Below are positions 56,968 through 64,000 of a DNA stretch of 64,000 bases, piece by piece. Source of the stretch: Amycolatopsis nalaikhensis (GTDB lineage Bacteria > Actinomycetota > Actinomycetes > Mycobacteriales > Pseudonocardiaceae); contig NZ_CP127173.1 of assembly GCF_030264295.1 (NCBI RefSeq), forward strand, positions 2,115,501-2,179,500. Reading direction: 5' to 3'. The translations under genes and the position numbers were made by a program. The notes below the pieces were generated by a model. That model did not search any database and was not told where the DNA came from. It saw only the letters and a list, made by a program, of their open reading frames with translations. The number at the start of each line of letters is the position of its first letter. Position 1 is the stretch's first letter.

Positions 56968-57845
56968 TGAGCGTTCAAGCCCTGCGTTGGGCCGCCGAGC
57001 AACAGGTCGGCGGCCCCATGCCGAAACTCGTGCTCTACGCCCTGGCCGAGCACGCCAACCGCGACGGCTACGCCACGACGTCACTTACCACGCTCGAGCG
57101 TGAAACCGAGGCGTCGCGCCGAACCGTGCAGCGCGGGCTCGACACCCTCGTCGAGCGGCGGCTCATCGCCCGCACTCGACGCCAGCGAGGCACCGGTGCC
57201 GACACGTCCAGCGAGTACCGCCTCATGCTCAACCGGTCTAGCGACGGTGCCACACCGACACCCCAGGGGGAGGGACACACCGACACCCCCGAGTGTCAGA
57301 ACGACACTCCCCCCGTGTCAGAACGACACCCCCGGAGTGTCGGACAGACACCCCACGCGGGTGTCACAGCGACACCCCAAGGTGAACCGGAACTACTGAA
57401 CCGAACTACGGAACCAGGCCGTCACGCGCGCCCCCGCACGCGAGGCACCACCACCGCGGCGGAACTCTCGGCGACCGCGTCTCGGCCCGATGCCTACCGG
57501 CTGGTGACCTCGTGGCGCGACCAGACCGGCGCCGCCTACCGGCCGGCGACGATTCGCGCTCTCGCCAAGCAGGCCGACGGCATTTTGCGCAACGGTGGTG
57601 CGCTGGTTCCGTTGCGTGTCGCGCTCGACGAATGGGACCGCCGCCCCGACGCTCGGCCCGGTCTGCTGCCGCACCTGTACGACGACGCGGTCAAGGCCAC
57701 CCGGCGCGCCGAGCGACCGCCCGCGCGTCCGCCGGTCCGCAGCGCTCGAGGCGAAAAAGTTCGGGGATGGCTCGCGCTCGCGGCCGAGCCCGCGCCCGTC
57801 GACGCCGAGCCCGTCGAGCAGCTCGCCGAGGGGATGCGCGCATGA
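56967..57845 (+). CDS. phage replication initiator-like protein (N-terminal winged helix) containing iterons
   Basis: A 292-aa protein from ATG 56967. Residues 1-85 are a helix-turn-helix of the phage replisome organiser type (LVLYALAEHANRDGYATTSL with TTLERETEASRRTVQRGLDT). The middle, about 95-135, is a low-complexity linker encoded by four GTGTC-N5-GACAC repeats (57293-57375). The C-terminal part (RLVTSWRDQTGAAYRPATIR) is DnaD-like helical. A winged helix plus an origin inside the gene is the plan of lambda O. Overlaps the next gene by 4 bp. Confidence 0.75.
   Translation: MSVQALRWAAEQQVGGPMPKLVLYALAEHANRDGYATTSLTTLERETEASRRTVQRGLDTLVERRLIARTRRQRGTGADTSSEYRLMLNRSSDGATPTPQGEGHTDTPECQNDTPPVSERHPRSVGQTPHAGVTATPQGEPELLNRTTEPGRHARPRTRGTTTAAELSATASRPDAYRLVTSWRDQTGAAYRPATIRALAKQADGILRNGGALVPLRVALDEWDRRPDARPGLLPHLYDDAVKATRRAERPPARPPVRSARGEKVRGWLALAAEPAPVDAEPVEQLAEGMRA
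57257..57378. other. candidate phage replication origin: iterons inside the initiator gene
   Basis: Four units GTGTC-N5-GACAC start at 57293, 57315, 57337 and 57361, that is 22, 22 and 24 bp apart (about two helical turns). Two extra GACAC half-sites lie at 57257 and 57282. Most copies extend into CCCC. They lie in the linker-coding part of the initiator-like gene, as in lambda O. Confidence 0.72.
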
Positions 57846-58357
57846 ACCGAGCCGAAGTCGCGACCCTGCTCGGCGCCGCCTCGGCCGTCGACCCGAAGGT
57901 GCCACACCCCGATCCGGACGTGCTCACGATGTGGGTCGGCATCCTCGACGACGTCCCGGCCGACGTCGCCGGCGCCGCGGTCCGTGCGCACTACCGGCAC
58001 AACGACGAGACCGTCATGCCGGCCGACATCGTCGAGTACTGGCGAACGATCCGTCGCGACGCCGCCGAGCGCGAGCACAACGCCCAGTTGCGAGCCCGTG
58101 CCATCGAGCGCCCGCCGAACCTGCGCGCCATTCGAGACGGGATCGCCCGGGTTGCCGCAGCGCTCGCCATTACCCGCGGAGTCGATCCCGAGTACGCCGA
58201 GGCGGAAGTCGAGGCCCGACGCGCCTACCTTGCTGTGGCGTGCACCTGGTGCAAAGCCCGACCGGGCTCACCGTGCACCGGTCCCGGTGGCAAGCCGCTC
58301 ACCAAGCAGCCCGCGCACGACGCCCGGCTCGCCGACGCCCTTGCGTCCACACGTTGA
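57842..58357 (+). CDS. phage protein with C-terminal zinc-finger motif
   Basis: A 171-aa protein from ATG 57842. The N-terminal 85 residues are helical (AEVATLLGAASAVDPKVPHP and VLTMWVGILDDVPADVAGAA), resembling a loader or replisome accessory protein. The C-terminus holds CTWCKARPGSPCTGPGG, a C-x2-C-x6-C zinc motif with later His found in many actinophage proteins. Function unknown; it follows the initiator-like gene directly, so a helicase-loader or similar role is possible. Confidence 0.65.
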   Translation: MNRAEVATLLGAASAVDPKVPHPDPDVLTMWVGILDDVPADVAGAAVRAHYRHNDETVMPADIVEYWRTIRRDAAEREHNAQLRARAIERPPNLRAIRDGIARVAAALAITRGVDPEYAEAEVEARRAYLAVACTWCKARPGSPCTGPGGKPLTKQPAHDARLADALASTR

Positions 58358-58373
58358 CCACCAGGGGGAACCG

Positions 58374-58706
58374 ATGAACAACCACGACGAGACCACACAC
58401 GCGACCGGTCGCCGGCGCCTCCGCGCGCACGCGCGCGTCGACGCCGGCTCGGCGGACGCTTCCGGTGCAGACCACCACGGACCCGTGACGGTCGACTCGT
58501 CGGCGCTCGACCAGTTCGCCGCGTTGCTGCGCCAGGCCGGCGAGCGCGGGCCGGCCGTCGTCGAGGGCAACCTCGGCCGCCGGCTCGGCATTGCGCTCGC
58601 GGGGCTCGCGCGGCAACCGGGTACGGGGTTGCTGCCCTACCGGCTTCGTCGGCTCGCCGAGGCCATGCTCGCCGCGCCACTGCTGAGCGACAAGGCGCCG
58701 CAGTGA
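58374..58706 (+). CDS. hypothetical phage protein
   Basis: A 110-aa protein from ATG 58374 behind AGGGGGAA. A basic, low-complexity N-terminus (TGRRRLRAHARVDAGSADAS) precedes a helical region (ALDQFAALLRQAGERGPAVV and LGIALAGLARQPGTGLLPYR). No family recognised. Stop overlaps the WhiB start by 4 bp. Confidence 0.55.
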   Translation: MNNHDETTHATGRRRLRAHARVDAGSADASGADHHGPVTVDSSALDQFAALLRQAGERGPAVVEGNLGRRLGIALAGLARQPGTGLLPYRLRRLAEAMLAAPLLSDKAPQ

Positions 58707-59212
58707 CCCGCGGGCCGTCGTGGCGCGAGCGCGCAACGTGCCGCGGGCGCCTCGACCTCGATTTCATCGACCCGGCCGACGAGCAGATCGACCAGTGCCG
58801 CGCTGTGTGCGCCGAGTGCCCGGTTCGCGAGCTGTGCCTCGCCGAGGCGCTCACCTCCGGGGAAGCGTGGGGGATCTGGGGAGGGCTCGACGCCGACGAG
58901 CGGGCCGCGGTCGCCGAGCAGAGCGGACACCCTGCCCCGACGGTTCGGCCGGCGCACGGCACGAACGCCCGGTACGCGAAACACCGGTGCCGCTGTGCGG
59001 CGTGCACCGCGGCGCACGCCGAATACGAACGCGAGCGCCGTGCCCGTCTACGGGCGCGCAAGCGCGGCACGGTGCCGCGCGCATACGTGCTCGCCGAGCC
59101 AGTCCGGTGCGGCCGCACGTGGGCCGGTGCCGGTCAGTACGTGCTAGCGCTGCCCGGCCTCCCGATCCCCGCCGAGGCCGAACTCGACGAGCCGCTCGGC
59201 GCGGCCGCGTGA
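58703..59212 (+). CDS. WhiB-family iron-sulfur regulator (phage-encoded)
   Basis: A 169-aa protein from GTG 58703. The four cysteines of the [4Fe-4S] centre are in RATCRGRLDLDF and CRAVCAECPVRELCLAEA, and GEAWGIWGGLDADER is the G[IV]WGG turn. A C-terminal extension with CRCAACTAAHAEYERERRAR, which adds further Cys, is common in actinophage proteins. Mycobacteriophage WhiB proteins can block host WhiB2 and affect septation and superinfection; that role is an analogy. Confidence 0.88.
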   Translation: MTRGPSWRERATCRGRLDLDFIDPADEQIDQCRAVCAECPVRELCLAEALTSGEAWGIWGGLDADERAAVAEQSGHPAPTVRPAHGTNARYAKHRCRCAACTAAHAEYERERRARLRARKRGTVPRAYVLAEPVRCGRTWAGAGQYVLALPGLPIPAEAELDEPLGAAA

Positions 59213-59284
59213 CGGCACTGCCGTGCGTTTTCGCAGCTCGCGAAGTGCAGGACGGTTTTGATAGTTCGTGTAGCCTTTACCCCG

Positions 59285-59310
59285 TTCGTAAGTGGCTTGC
59301 CACTTACGAA
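59285..59310. terminator. hairpin after the WhiB gene
   Basis: TTCGTAAGTGGC-TT-GCCACTTACGAA, perfect 12-bp arms with a 2-nt loop, followed by AAAAG. It lies 72 bp after the WhiB stop and would end the early transcript; with so short a loop a role as an operator is also possible. Confidence 0.65.
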
Positions 59311-59367
59311 AAGAGGCAGCCGAGCCGGCGGTGCAGTGAACACCACCGACCCGGCCACCAAAATGGG

Positions 59368-59562
59368 CTACCTCCGCCCGCGTAGCGTCCTAGCAGCCAA
59401 GCGGAGAGTCCCGGCGAGCGGCCTTGTCCAAGTGGCGAGGCCGCTCATGCCGAGGGTGTCAGCCGTCCAGCCGACCGCATCCACCCCCAACGCCCACCCA
59501 TCAAGCAAGTCGGGCAGGTCGCGCCGTGGCCTTTCGGGAGGCATCCCAGGTCGGTCGCGCAT
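59368..59562 (-). CDS. hypothetical small phage protein on the minus strand
   Basis: A 64-aa protein from ATG 59562 with GAGGAAGG seven bases upstream. It reads MRDRPGMPPERPRRDLPDLL and then LGVDAVGWTADTLGMSGLAT with a basic end. Antisense to the phage operons, it may be a lysogeny-expressed gene. No family recognised. Confidence 0.5.
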   Translation of the reverse strand: MRDRPGMPPERPRRDLPDLLDGWALGVDAVGWTADTLGMSGLATWTRPLAGTLRLAARTLRGRR

Positions 59563-59887
59563 CGCATCCTTCCTCGTCCTCGCGCAGCCCTTCGGATATC
59601 GAAGGAACCATTCTGCGCGGGAGCGTCGAAGCACCTCCCTGTGCTGTGAAAGCTGCGAAACGCTCGACCGTCGCCATTAAAGAGCCCTCGATTGACTTCG
59701 TGCAAACCGTCGTGAAGTCGGGGGACATCGCGCGCGGGCGCGCGCACGCGCGCGTTTAGAATGGTTCATACCAGGACTTGACTGGAAAGAAACACCAAAT
59801 CTCTCGTGATTTTTGTCTCTTTCCAGGGGACTGGGTGGCCAGGTGGTGAGCCCAGTAGGTGACACCGCTAACTCGAGGCTCGAGCAC

Positions 59888-60754
59888 ATGATCAACACGT
59901 GCGCCGCCCCGTTCTGCGCCAATGCCACCACCGGCGGCACGGTTTGCCCGTCGTGCCTCGGCCGGCTCCGGTCCGACCTGGTCGACGTCGCCGAGCTGGT
60001 CGACTACCTCGAGGACACCGTCGCCCGGCTCGCTAACACCGGGCCGCCGCGGGTCGGCTCTCGGCCGGCCGAGACCGGGCTGCCGTTCAACGTCGGCGCC
60101 GCCGAGGTCCGCGACGTCGTGCACAACGTGCTCTCGACGTGGGTGCGGGACCTGTGGGAGACACACGGCTTACGCCAGCCGGTACCGACCGGCGAGACCG
60201 CACCGGACGGTACGCCGCTCACCGTCGCAGAGCTGGAACCGCTCGACCTCGACGACACCGTGCACGAAATGGCCGCGTGGCTGCGTCGACACCCGTCGTG
60301 GGTCGAGTACCACCCGGCCGGCGGCGCGCTAGTCGACGAGATCGGCGACGCCGTCGAGCAGGTCCGCCGGGCCGTCGATCTCCCGCCGGCGCGCGTGTAC
60401 TGCGGGCCGTGCCCGGACTGCTCGGCCGACCTCTACGCCCGCCCCGACCGGGCCGTCGTCGCCTGTCGCGAGTGCGGAATGCACCACGACGTCGAGGCCC
60501 GGCGCGAGAAGCTGCTCGACGCCGCCCGCGACGTCGAGGCGACCGCGGCGGAGATCGCCCGCGCGTTGCCGAAACTGCTCGGCCGCGAACTGTCGGCGAA
60601 CACGCTGCGCACGTGGGCGCGCGTCGGCAAGCTCGACAAACGCGAGCCCGACGAACACGGCCGACCGCGGTACCGCGTCGGCGACGTCATCGACCTTGCG
60701 CTCGTCACCCCCGCGCGAAAGCGTGTAACCCGCGAACCGGCCAGTTGTGCTTAA
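59888..60754 (+). CDS. phage protein with zinc ribbons and MerR-like HTH
   Basis: A 288-aa protein from ATG 59888. An N-terminal Cys-rich motif CAAPFCANATTGGTVCPSC is followed by a helical region, a zinc ribbon CGPCPDCSADLYAR with ACRECGMHH, and a C-terminal HTH (AAEIARALPKLLGRELSANT then LRTWARVGKLDKREPDEHG), like MerR/excisionase proteins. Possible late regulator. A start at 59828 would add residues without support. A hairpin follows at 60802. Confidence 0.7.
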   Translation: MINTCAAPFCANATTGGTVCPSCLGRLRSDLVDVAELVDYLEDTVARLANTGPPRVGSRPAETGLPFNVGAAEVRDVVHNVLSTWVRDLWETHGLRQPVPTGETAPDGTPLTVAELEPLDLDDTVHEMAAWLRRHPSWVEYHPAGGALVDEIGDAVEQVRRAVDLPPARVYCGPCPDCSADLYARPDRAVVACRECGMHHDVEARREKLLDAARDVEATAAEIARALPKLLGRELSANTLRTWARVGKLDKREPDEHGRPRYRVGDVIDLALVTPARKRVTREPASCA

Positions 60755-60801
60755 ACTGGCGATTAGCAGCGGGTGAGCTGTACCCGCACCACGATCTGAC
60801 G

Positions 60802-60833
60802 GCCCCGGACTACCCTCCCCCTCGGTCCGGGGC
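60802..60833. terminator. hairpin before the terminase genes
   Basis: GCCCCGGAC (60802-60810) and GTCCGGGGC (60825-60833), 14-nt loop, without a U-tract. Confidence 0.55.
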
Positions 60834-60854
60834 TGTCTGCTGCCCGGGGGCGAG

Positions 60855-61379
60855 GTGACCACCTTGCCGCGCAATCTAATCACCGACGCCGACCGGGAGC
60901 GCGTGCGCGAGCTGCACGCCGAGGGCAAGACCCGCAACGACATCGCCCGGGAGATCAACCGCTCGCCGTCCACGGTGACCGGCATCGCCCGCGCGCTCGG
61001 CCTGTCCTTCGACCGCTCGGCCACTGCCGCCGCGACCCACGCGCGCCAGGTCGACAACCGCGCCCGCCGCACCGACATCGTCGGCCGGCTCTACGGCCGT
61101 GCCGAGCGCATCCTCGGCCGCCTCGAGGCCGACCGGTACACCTTCACCGCGACCACGATCAACGGCATTGAGTCCAAGGTGCTCGACCACGTGCCAGCAC
61201 CGGACGAGAAGGCGCTCGCCTCGGCGATGTCGACGCATCTCGGTGCCGCGGCCAAGCTCGAGCAGGTCGACGCCGACACCGGCGCCGAGGGCGCTCGGTC
61301 GATGCTCGGTGGGCTCGCCGAGGCGTTAGGCGTCGTTGCAATTAGTCCTCCGGAACCGATTCGTCGAAGTCTCGAATAG
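60855..61379 (+). CDS. small terminase subunit-like HTH protein
   Basis: A 174-aa protein from GTG 60855. An N-terminal HTH (RERVRELHAEGKTRNDIARE with INRSPSTVTGIARALGLSFD) fits the DNA-recognition domain of small terminases, and a helical C-terminal part follows (KALASAMSTHLGAAAKLEQV). Its place two genes before the large terminase supports the call. The 3' end overlaps the antisense moron-like gene by 38 bp. Confidence 0.75.
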   Translation: MTTLPRNLITDADRERVRELHAEGKTRNDIAREINRSPSTVTGIARALGLSFDRSATAAATHARQVDNRARRTDIVGRLYGRAERILGRLEADRYTFTATTINGIESKVLDHVPAPDEKALASAMSTHLGAAAKLEQVDADTGAEGARSMLGGLAEALGVVAISPPEPIRRSLE

Positions 61380-61923
61380 ATTCGGGAGTCACTTCGTACT
61401 TGCCGCTGAACCAGCGATTCCCTGACCGAACCCAAGCACGAAGGTGTCGCCGCCGCACAGTTTCGAGAAACTCAAAATTTATTTTGCTTGTCGCTATCGA
61501 AAAAACTTCTACCTCGTCACCCGGTTCCACGCGAATCGGCGTCTTTACCTCACCTCTAGATCTCAATTTTTCTCGGACGACCCACTCCGTATGGCGCCGG
61601 GCCGGACGCGCCAACAGCAAAGAGATCTCCAACGGCCAGGCGATGGACCGCCAAACGACGAAATGCGGGACGCGAATAGAGGCGTCGTGCACCGTGGCAG
61701 CCTGCCGACCCTTATTGAGAACCATTACGCGCATAGTCTTGGACACTAGATCTGGATAGTTTGGGTTTGCGGCATCTTCGCCGATTCCTTCAATTCTAAC
61801 GCGCAGCCGCGCACCCGAATTAATCCATGACAAGATTTGCCACAGCAGCGAACATGCTGCAATCACGAACGACAACGCGGCCACAACGAGACTCGCCCAA
61901 GCAACCTGATTCGCTCCACCCAT
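61342..61923 (-). CDS. low-GC membrane-anchored accessory (moron) gene
   Basis: A 193-aa protein from ATG 61923. One N-terminal membrane helix (WASLVVAALSFVIAACSLLW) is followed by a cytosolic beta-rich region (LRVRIEGIGEDAANPNYPDL, RVMVLNKGRQAATVHDASI, VEPGDEVEVFSIATSKINF) with a basic C-terminal half. Base composition is roughly 45-52% GC by eye, well below its neighbours. It is on the minus strand between small and large terminase. Independent transcription, low GC and membrane anchoring fit a lysogenic conversion or exclusion gene. Confidence 0.8.
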   Translation of the reverse strand: MGGANQVAWASLVVAALSFVIAACSLLWQILSWINSGARLRVRIEGIGEDAANPNYPDLVSKTMRVMVLNKGRQAATVHDASIRVPHFVVWRSIAWPLEISLLLARPARRHTEWVVREKLRSRGEVKTPIRVEPGDEVEVFSIATSKINFEFLETVRRRHLRAWVRSGNRWFSGKYEVTPESIRDFDESVPED

Positions 61924-61982
61924 GTCCCCAACCTATCAAGGGCTGACGTGACGGGAGAGAAGATGGGCGGAAAGGACCACCA

Positions 61983-63233
61983 TTGGCCCACCTGCCCCTG
62001 TCCGAACCACAAATCGCGTCACTCCACCACTCAAGCGCTCGGGTTAACATTTGGTCGGGCGCAATTCGTAGCGGAAAGACGATCGCGAGCTTGTTGCGCT
62101 GGTTGATCTACGTCGCGCACGCGCCCCGCGGCGGACAACTCGTCGTTGTCGGCCGCACCCGCGACTCGGTCGCACGCAACGTCTTCGCGCCGCTGCAAGA
62201 CCCGACCCTGTTCGGCGCAGTCGCCGACCATGTCCGCTACACCGCGGGCGCCCCGTCCGGCTGGATTCTCGGCCGGCAGGTGTTCGTGCTCGGCGCCTCC
62301 GACAGCAAGGCCGAGAAAGTCCTGCGCGGGCTCACGTGCGCCGGCGCGTACGTCGACGAGGTCACCGTCGTGGCCCGCGAGTTCTTCAAGCAGCTACTAG
62401 GCCGCATGTCGGCTCCGGGCGCGCAACTGTTCGGCACCACCAACCCCGACAACCCCGCGCACTGGCTGAAACACGACTACCTCGACCGGCTCGCCGAGCT
62501 ACCCGACTGGCGCTCGTTCGCGTTCACCCTCGACGACAACCCCTCGTTGTCCGCCGAGTACCGGGCGAGCATCCGCCGTGAGTACACCGGCTTGTGGTTC
62601 CGTCGGTTCATCCTCGGCGAATGGGTCGCCGCCGAAGGCGCCGTGTTCGACATGTGGGACCCCGACCGGCACGTCGTACCGTGGGCCGAGCTGCCCGACC
62701 TGCGGCGGCTGCTCGCCGCAGGCGTCGACTACGGCACCACGAACGCAACCGCGGCGCTGCTGCTCGGCCTCGGCACCGACGGCCGGCTGTACCTGGTCGA
62801 CGAGTGGCGCCACGACCCGGCGCACGCACGGACCCGGCTCACCGACTCCCAGCTCGCCGCCGGCCTGCGCGAGTGGCTCGACCTCGAGCACCACCCGCGC
62901 CAGCAGGGCCGGCCCGAGTTCGTGGTCGTCGACCCGGCCGCCGCGTCGTTCCGGGTGCAACTTCAGTCCGACGGCGTGCTCACCCAAGCCGCCGACAACG
63001 ACGTCGCCTACGGCATCCGGACCGTGTCGAGCCTGCTCGCCGAGGACCGGTTGCGCGTCGCCGACCGGTGCCGCGGCTTCATCGCCGAGGTACCCGGCTA
63101 CTCGTGGGACGACAAAGCGACCGCCGCCGGCGAGGACAAGCCGATCAAGATCGCTGATCACTCGCTCGACGGCGGCCGCTACGCCGTGACGACTACTGAG
63201 GCGCTCTGGCGGCCTGCTCTCGCCGCCGCTTGA
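61983..63233 (+). CDS. terL: phage large terminase subunit
   Basis: A 416-aa protein from TTG 61983 with GGAAAGGA upstream. ATPase: Walker A NIWSGAIRSGKTIASL, Walker B GAYVDEVTVV, then LFGTTNPDNPAHWLK (motif III). Nuclease: AAGVDYGTTNATAALLLG with the catalytic Asp, VVVDPAAASF and DHSLDGGRYAVTT. It cuts and packages phage DNA into proheads. Its 3' end overlaps a minus-strand gene by 41 bp. Confidence 0.93.
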   Translation: MAHLPLSEPQIASLHHSSARVNIWSGAIRSGKTIASLLRWLIYVAHAPRGGQLVVVGRTRDSVARNVFAPLQDPTLFGAVADHVRYTAGAPSGWILGRQVFVLGASDSKAEKVLRGLTCAGAYVDEVTVVAREFFKQLLGRMSAPGAQLFGTTNPDNPAHWLKHDYLDRLAELPDWRSFAFTLDDNPSLSAEYRASIRREYTGLWFRRFILGEWVAAEGAVFDMWDPDRHVVPWAELPDLRRLLAAGVDYGTTNATAALLLGLGTDGRLYLVDEWRHDPAHARTRLTDSQLAAGLREWLDLEHHPRQQGRPEFVVVDPAAASFRVQLQSDGVLTQAADNDVAYGIRTVSSLLAEDRLRVADRCRGFIAEVPGYSWDDKATAAGEDKPIKIADHSLDGGRYAVTTTEALWRPALAAA

Positions 63234-63471
63234 ACACCGGGTACGCCTCCGGTCTGCCTTGCTTGTCCTGGCCGACCGCCCACTCGGACAGAACCCAACC
63301 GGCGCGCTCGATCGCCTCAATCTGCATGGACCAGTCGGCGACCTCGCCAGACAAATAGTGGTGCGTCGCCGGCCAGTTCAGCCGAGCGGCGAAGAAGTAC
63401 CGGCCGGCCGCGAACGCGTCGTGCGCCTCCTTGGCGATGTTGTCCGCCTTGGCCTGCTTGATGAATCCCAC
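63193..63471 (-). CDS. hypothetical phage protein between terminase and portal, minus strand
   Basis: A 92-aa protein from GTG 63471 with GGGAGA upstream. It starts VGFIKQAKADNIAKEAHDAF and contains LSGEVADWSMQIEAIERAGW, WAVGQDKQGRPEAYPVFKRR. The pattern IEAIE-x-AGW...RPEAYPVFRR occurs in many actinobacterial and phage small proteins of unknown role. Antisense to the late operon. Confidence 0.65.
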   Translation of the reverse strand: MGFIKQAKADNIAKEAHDAFAAGRYFFAARLNWPATHHYLSGEVADWSMQIEAIERAGWVLSEWAVGQDKQGRPEAYPVFKRRREQAARAPQ

Positions 63472-63504
63472 GTTTCTCCCTGCTCCGGTGAAAGGGGGTG
63501 TGTC

Positions 63505-64000
63505 ATGCCGTCTTCGTGGCCTCCCCCGCCGTTCGACGACGCGCTCGCGCGTATGCGCGAGTGGGATGCCTGGTACACCGGTGATCCCGAGCGGCTCGTC
63601 GAGATCTACACCGGTGAACGCCGGCGCGCTGTTACACCTCGGCTCCGGCCCTCGACCTTCCGCGGCGGCCTGGTGGGCGGGCTCGCCCGGTTCTTCTGGG
63701 GCCGCCCGGTCCCGATTGGTCAGACCCGACAGCGGTTGCATGTGCCGCTCGCCGCGGACATCGCGACCGCGGCGGCCGACCTCCTGTTCTCCGAACCGCC
63801 GCGCATCGTCGTCGACGACACCGCGGCGCAGGCTCGGCTCGACCTCGCGCTCAACTCGCCGGCGATGCACTCGCGGTTGCTCGAGGCGGCCGAGATCGCC
63901 TCGGCGCTCGGCGGCGCCTACCTGCGCGTGGTCTGGGATGCCGACGTGGCCGAGCACGCCATGCTTGACGCCGTCCACGCCGACGCTGCGGTGCCCGAAT
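63505..64000 (+). CDS. phage portal protein, N-terminal part (runs off the window)
   Basis: From ATG 63505: DDALARMREWDAWYTGDPER, RGGLVGGLARFFWGRPVPIG, then LHVPLAADIATAAADLLFSE, ASALGGAYLRVVWDADVAEH. Entry GRPVP and the LP-x-A-x-D-IA-x-x-SADLLF motif are typical of SPP1/lambda-type portals in actinophages. At least 165 codons, open at the window end. It forms the dodecameric DNA entry ring and directly follows terminase. Confidence 0.88.
   Translation, partial: MPSSWPPPPFDDALARMREWDAWYTGDPERLVEIYTGERRRAVTPRLRPSTFRGGLVGGLARFFWGRPVPIGQTRQRLHVPLAADIATAAADLLFSEPPRIVVDDTAAQARLDLALNSPAMHSRLLEAAEIASALGGAYLRVVWDADVAEHAMLDAVHADAAVPE

Larger units (their letters stand above)
59213..59887. other. 675-bp low-coding prophage region
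   Basis: No plus-strand gene stands out. It has a perfect 12-bp inverted repeat (59285-59310) likely to terminate the early operon, a minus-strand ORF with a good ribosome site (59368-59562), and an AT-richer stretch just before the next gene. Promoters for the late genes may lie at its right end. Confidence 0.5.
52759..64000. mobile_element. left part of an integrated siphovirus-like prophage
   Basis: Begins at the tRNA-Phe scar and runs past the end of the window. Content in order: ImmA-like peptidase and repressor (minus), control region, Cro-like protein, exonuclease and RecT, replication initiator with iterons, WhiB, small and large terminase and portal (plus). A low-GC gene is inserted on the minus strand. 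Integrase and structural genes lie outside the window. Confidence 0.92.

Noticed and set aside
57257..57378. CRISPR array
   Set aside because: Repeat unit is only GTGTC-N5-GACAC within a coding gene, with 7-9 bp between units, not repeat-spacer architecture.

Overview
The window is high-GC actinobacterial chromosome with GTG and TTG starts, 4-bp ATGA/GTGA stop-start overlaps and gene families such as XRE-DUF5753/DUF397, DUF574 methyltransferases, WhiB and HbhA. The family mix and the dispersed AATGACTCATT-type intergenic palindromes point to Pseudonocardiaceae, probably Amycolatopsis; the genus is an inference.

Layout, host part (1-52.76 kb). 1-3.4 kb: end of a MarR regulator, a methyltransferase, and an osmoprotectant ABC importer (lipoprotein plus two permeases, the first frameshifted, no ATPase in view). 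3.5-4.5 kb: XRE-DUF5753/DUF397 pair. 4.5-8.0 kb: minus-strand operon of a YbaK-type tRNA-editing protein, an ornithine-cyclodeaminase-like enzyme, a divergent MIO-type ammonia-lyase and a CadD-type transporter. 8-14.6 kb: DUF2516, HbhA with its XRE partner and a palindromic operator, methyltransferase, zinc-ribbon proteins, a CGNR protein, a repeat-rich intergenic stretch with a DnaA-box cluster, and DUF445. 14.6-20.4 kb: aminotransferase, a Thr-rich secreted protein, a candidate 54-aa ORF, and a divergent MocR/YczE pair. 20.4-28.2 kb: HTH + Clp-N pair with a double operator, PP2C-like, DUF998, D-cysteine-desulfhydrase-like, amidase/TetR/MpaB operon, then a divergent CGNR/haloacid-dehalogenase-like pair with twin operators. 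28.3-31.8 kb: four-gene membrane/secreted operon of unknown role. 31.9-36.1 kb: second DUF397/XRE locus with three methyltransferases. 36.3-44.4 kb: MBL hydrolase, 6-phosphogluconate dehydrogenase, HTH-Clp-N fusion, and an aromatic catabolic operon (MetE-like, NIPSNAP, IclR, FAD reductase, PobA). 44.5-52.7 kb: NCS2 permease, TetR/PPOX pair, rhomboid-like protein, frameshifted PAS-GGDEF-EAL, arylamine N-acetyltransferase, YCII protein and a methyltransferase.

Prophage (about 52.76-64 kb, continues past the end). The left boundary is a displaced 3' fragment of tRNA-Phe followed on the host side by its terminator. Inward come an ImmA-like peptidase and XRE repressor (minus), a divergent control region with three CTTCC(G)-N4-(C)GGAAG operators, a Cro-like protein, YqaJ exonuclease and RecT recombinase, a replication initiator-like gene carrying four 22-24-bp-spaced GTGTC-N5-GACAC iterons (candidate phage origin), a WhiB-like protein, small and large terminase, and the start of a portal protein. 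A low-GC minus-strand membrane gene sits between the terminase genes and looks like a moron. No integrase is in view; it and the regenerated tRNA-Phe are expected at the other end.

Three genes (permease at 2.5 kb, XRE regulator at 36.0 kb, PAS-GGDEF-EAL at 49.4 kb) carry single-base frameshifts, two of them in short C/G runs, so sequencing error is a real alternative to decay.
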